Shown here: positions 60,273 to 64,000 of the stretch, one piece after another
Position numbering within the stretch: position 1 is the stretch's first letter
How the letters are laid out: the number at the start of each line of letters is the position of its first letter
Origin: Cepaea nemoralis
Lineage: Eukaryota; Mollusca; Gastropoda; Stylommatophora; Helicidae
DNA length: 64,000 nt
Reading direction: 5' to 3'
Assembly (NCBI GenBank): GCA_014155875.1
Contig: JACEFZ010011432.1
Location: 203,501 to 267,500, forward strand
Made by a program: the position numbers and the translations under genes
Notes under the pieces: generated by a model
Database searches by the model: none
Told to the model about the DNA's origin: nothing
What the model saw: only the letters and a program-made list of their open reading frames with translations

Positions 60273-61340
60273 ATGTGTTCCACTCAGATATTTACATACC
60301 TCATAGGTCAGTACCTTCAAAAGCAACGATGGGCAGAACATTTCAAAGAAATATTAAATAGACCGCAGCCTGACACTGTTCCGAACCTGGATGGAGAAAT
60401 TACTATGCCCCCACTGGATGCCTCCTGCGAGTCATTCACCATGGAAGAGATTAAAGCAGCCACCAAAAAATTGAAGAACAACAAAGCTGTTGGTGAAGAT
60501 GAAATCGCAGGAGAAATGCTCAAAGCAGCAGATGAGAACACCTTACAACGTTTGTTACAGCTGATCAATGAAATCTGGCAAAGCGAATCCCCACCACAAC
60601 AGTGGAAAGATGGTGTAATTTTCAAACTGCCTAAAAAGGGCGATATGTCTGATTGCAATAATTGGCGTGGTATCACTCTATTGTCAGTACCAGGAAAACT
60701 TTTTTGTAGCATGTTACTTGAGAGATTGAAAAAGGCGATAGATGAAAGGCTCAGAGAAGAACAAGCAGGCTTCAGACCAAAACGGTCATGCATAGACCAC
60801 ATTTTCACCCTCAGAATAATCATTGAAGACTCCGTAGAATTCCAGTCGAAATTAATCACAAACTTTGTCGACTTTCAAAAAGCCTTCGACAGCATCCACC
60901 GTCCTTCACTTTGGAATCTACTTAACATCTATGGTTTTCCTACCAAATATACCAACGTCATAAAATCTTTCTACAAAGAGACACGTTGCTGCGTAAGAAC
61001 AGAAACAGGCAACTCTGACTGGTTCTCAGTCGAAACAGGAGTGAAACAGGGTTGTGTCTTATCACCGATGCTTTTTGGAATAGCTATCGATTGGGTCATG
61101 CGCAAATGCACAAGCAACACAAATATGGGTATTCATTGGGTTGACAAAATTCTAGAAGACCTGGACTTTGCCGACGACATAGTGCTTTTGAGTTCAACAC
61201 ATCCGGATGCTCAAGAGAAAATAAACCACCTCCAAAATGTTTCAGGGCAAATTGGTCTCCAAATTAACACCACAAAAACAAAGACTATTGATCTTACCAA
61301 CAGTTCAGATGAGACCAAACTTGAACAGCTACGTTCTTGA
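60273..61340 (+). pseudogene. LINE 4 reverse transcriptase, 5'-truncated
   Basis: Coding similarity begins with QRWAEHFKEILNRP. Then follow MEEIKAATKKLKNNKAVGED, IFKLPKKGDMSDCNNWRGIT, REEQAGFRPKRSCIDHIF, FVDFQKAFDSIHRPSLW, TGVKQGCVLSPMLFGIAI and the catalytic FADD near residue 298. The endonuclease is missing. The frame breaks near 61310 and the protein resumes in the next entry. Confidence 0.88.
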
Positions 61341-61959
61341 AAAAGTCAACAGCTTCACATACCTAGGAAGCAAAATGACATCCACAGGGGACTCAACACC
61401 AGAAATATCAACTAGAATCGCACTGGCATCTAGTGCCTTCAACAAACTGTCAAACATCTGGAAGTCAAAGACACTCAGCAAACACACAAAACTTAAAATC
61501 TTCAACTCTTGTGTGGTTCCAGTGTTAACGTATGGATGTGAAAGTTGGAAATCAACGGTAGCTTTAGATAAAAAATTAGACAATTTTGAGAACAAATGTC
61601 TTAGAAGACTTCTAAACATCCACTGGACAGACTTCAGAACCAATTCGCAAATAAGACAAGAGACTAAGCAAGATACAGTATCCAATTTCATAAGAAGACG
61701 CCGTTGGAACTACATCGGCCATGTACTCAGAATGGACAAGACAAGACTCCCCTACCAAGCCCTCATATGGTCACCGCTAGGGAAAAGAAAACGGGGAAGA
61801 CCAAGAGAGACCCTGCGTAGAACCATCATTAGAGAAGGCTCATTCAATGGCCAAGTAAATATCCAAGATCTACAACAGATAGCAGCGAACCGCCAGGCAT
61901 GGAGAGACAGGACTTCTGCCCTATGCGCCGCCTTAGGCTCAAGAGGAAAGACTAACTAA
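61300..61959 (+). pseudogene. LINE 4 C-terminal region
   Basis: FTYLGSKMTSTGDSTPEIST, SCVVPVLTYGCESWKST, CLRRLLNIHWTDFRTNSQI, RRRRWNYIGHVLRMDKTRL, GKRKRGRPRETLRRT and a final WRDRTSALCAALGS. The 3' end is followed by a short (ACTA)n tail near 61955-61970. Confidence 0.88.
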
Positions 61960-62034
61960 CTAACTAACATAGGTCAGTGTGGGTATCCGCCCGGGGCAGT
62001 ATTTTGTGTCAGGTGTACTGTCTCTATCAATCTC

Positions 62035-62211
62035 TGTGGACTAGGGGTAAGGACTAGGGGACTAGGGGGGAACACAGTTGCACAATTCCCCGACATACCG
62101 GGTGCAGGGTTCGAAATCTGCCCCAGCCTATTTGGGAGCGGATTGCTTTACGCTGATTTCAATTGTATGAGAGTCGGCCGATCAGAAAGCAATATAAAGC
62201 TAGTTGCATAT
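62035..62211 (+). mobile_element. tRNA-headed SINE
   Basis: CTAGGGGTAAGGACTAGGGG and a good B-box CAGGGTTCGAAATCTGCC near 62106, with body AGCGGATTGCTTTACGCTGA and CGGCCGATCAGAAAGC. A related body without the head occurs at 49780-49880. Confidence 0.6.
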
Positions 62212-62450
62212 CCTTTACGGAACGTCGCAGTCAACACCAGCATGTTTAGCTGTTGTGATCTCTTGGCAAGTTTACGTTCAGTAGTTTACCATTGCTTTCT
62301 GATCGACCGGCACCCTTACCATGTCTTAAAAAAAAAAACACAACAACAACACAAAACGGTCTGCTGCTAAACAGCCTGCAGCTATGTTTCGAACGCGGGT
62401 ATGCGGAACTACGAACCGCGTCCGTAACCCCTTCGCCACCGAAGTGGCAA
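62212..62450 (-). mobile_element. SINE family B, minus strand, most complete copy
   Basis: Tail end GCATATCCTTTACGGAACG at the left. At the right is the tRNA-like head: on the minus strand GGTGGCGAAGGGGTTACGGA, then CCCGCGTTCGAAACATAG (B-box). Both promoter boxes are legible. Confidence 0.85.
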
Positions 62451-62555
62451 ACTACTGAACGTAAAAAGAGGGCCTAGAATATCACAGACAGTCAATAAAT
62501 GCTGGGGTTGATTCCAAGGTCTAGTAAAAGGATAGGCAACTAACTTTACTTATTG

Positions 62556-62946
62556 CAGTGGTTCTCAGCCGGTGAGGTGTTCCCCTCCAGGGGGTAATTT
62601 TAGGGTTTCGGGGGGGGGGGGGGGGGAGGAGATTGAGATTATTTCAAGATCGCGTTAATACAAGAACCGATCACTTGATAATGTTTTTCTCTCCGTGGTT
62701 TACGGTTCTGTACTTCTCGCCATTCTGAAATGTATTTTATAATGTAAGTAGACCCGCAAATCACATTTTATGTAGACGTCTAGACTTGTTCTAGTATGTG
62801 TTATTAAATTTAGCTTCCATTATTACGTATACTATCTAGGGGCGGTTCGGGGGATATATAGGGAGGAAATACGAAAGGGGAGGGGGATGGCATTCTTAAC
62901 ATATGGTGAAGGGGTGCATGGGTAAAAAAAAGGTTGAGAACCACTG
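62556..62946. mobile_element. hAT-type MITE, second copy, inverted
   Basis: Ends CAGTGGTTCTCAGCC and GGTTGAGAACCACTG, with perfect 8-bp duplication ACTTATTG (62548-62555 and 62947-62954). Internal sequence is the reverse of 41674-42106. It contains a poly-G run near 62610. Confidence 0.95.
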
Positions 62947-62954
62947 ACTTATTG

Positions 62955-64000
62955 TATTCTCTTTGATATGTCCACCTCACGTGAGATTTGTTAACAACCA
63001 AGGTCCACAACATATATCCTTTTTCCGTCACTATCCGAAAAGGTTATGTTTGCGACCGCACTACCCAACATACAAGACAATAAGTTATTTTAAAAGCCAA
63101 TATATCTTGTACAACTTCCTATCGCCATGCTAGTATGTGAACCTAGAAACTCCTGCGACTGAACAGGTAAACGTAACCCCACAGCCACGGGTAAATCTCT
63201 CCTTTGTAAATATTCCGTTTACATTTATTCAGTTTTAATTTCATAGTAATCATCTTTTATCTATCTTTGTTTTGTTCTTGAAAACGGCAGTGACCACCGA
63301 AACGTCTAACTGTTATGTCGTGTTTTATTCTTGCTTATTTTATTGAATGTTTGTCTGAATGTTTATTATATCATTACATTATTTTCAAGATTTCATCTTG
63401 CAATTTTTTTAACGTGCCTTGTATGTATATATGTTTGCTTTTATTGCATATCCTTCGGATTTTAAATATATTTTTGTTTCATTATACAAGGGTAAACAAT
63501 ATGACTTAAGACTTTTCCAGTGATGTTTTAATGACTCCCTGAGTAAAAAATACGCTACAGCTCGGGAAAACCCACAAAATAATTTCTTTGACAATTCTCT
63601 GTCTATTTGACCTCATATTATTCTCATATATTTTACAAAACCGCGTTAAAAACCTTCAGACATGAAGACATAAAAATGTCTTCCCTTCGAACTGAATCGG
63701 AAAACACGTCACAAACAAGGTCAAAGGCTACATATAAGGACCATGACACACGAAGCACGTGCTCGTTTCTGCGGGTGAGCAGAATATACAAGCGTACATG
63801 TGCGCGATTACTCACTTATTCGCCCTTCACACACGCGCATTGTGTCAAAGTTCCCACGTTCTCGTTTGTTCTCAACCGTCTCTTTTGGCGGGAAGCGCAT
63901 CTCCCATAGCCAAACAAAAGCAAAACTGGTACTCACCGCTTGGAGCACGTGCGTTTTAAGAAAGGGTACATGCAGTGCTCAGGGCATTCTTGATTGGCTT
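62955..64000. other. AT-rich sequence without recognised gene
   Basis: Short frames at 63315, 63607 and 63759 have no domain. A TATA-like CTACATATAAGG lies near 63728 without a supported transcript. Confidence 0.4.

Overview
The window reads as an intergenic, repeat-dominated stretch of a eukaryotic, almost certainly invertebrate animal genome. I find no convincing host protein-coding gene and no intact tRNA or rRNA gene. A mollusc, perhaps a heterobranch gastropod, is my best guess. It rests on the mix of RTE/BovB-like LINEs, tRNA-derived SINEs and a Gmr1-type LTR element, and on general familiarity; it is not proven.

Layout. 0-9 kb: tRNA-derived SINEs, a 25-bp satellite (1.73-3.0 kb) and a 36-bp satellite (5.70-6.93 kb). 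9.2-12.4 kb: a nearly complete RTE/BovB-like LINE with endonuclease and reverse transcriptase. 12.6-20.2 kb: satellites interrupted by retroelements, a 5'-truncated copy of the same LINE with a 19-bp target duplication, and a Tigger/pogo-like transposase remnant split by a SINE. 22.5-31.3 kb: a complete long-LTR Ty3/gypsy element whose integrase lies before the reverse transcriptase (Gmr1-like order). It sits in a 53-bp satellite and has a 5-bp target duplication. 33.8-38.3 kb: pentanucleotide TATAG arrays separated by a LINE with RNase H, a GAA-tailed element and another dispersed repeat. 38.9-46.8 kb: LINE fragments, a 32-bp satellite holding a 3.8-kb TG...CA element (probable solo LTR), a hAT MITE and nested mariner remnants. 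47-64 kb: large trinucleotide and dinucleotide arrays, more LINE remnants (one triple nest) and a second hAT MITE.

The most interesting object is a roughly 330-bp SINE-like element present four times (20.4, 32.5, 48.4 and 54.9 kb). Each copy is flanked by perfect 8-13-bp target duplications and ends in an (AAGC)n tail. Each begins, at the base after the target duplication, with a sequence that folds as an HDV-like self-cleaving ribozyme: P1 with a G1-U wobble, a UCCU-type L3, GGGCAAC, a UUCG-capped P4, GGCUAA with the candidate catalytic C, and a 7-bp P2 that covaries between copies. A second conserved structure, a three-way junction, lies near the 3' end. The likely reading is a non-autonomous retrotransposon that cuts its own 5' end from read-through transcripts, as known for R2 and RTE elements.

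A second recurring theme is that insertions here fall into tandem arrays. One LINE/SINE tail family carries a different microsatellite tail in each copy, and at several loci that tail repeats the target-site duplication.
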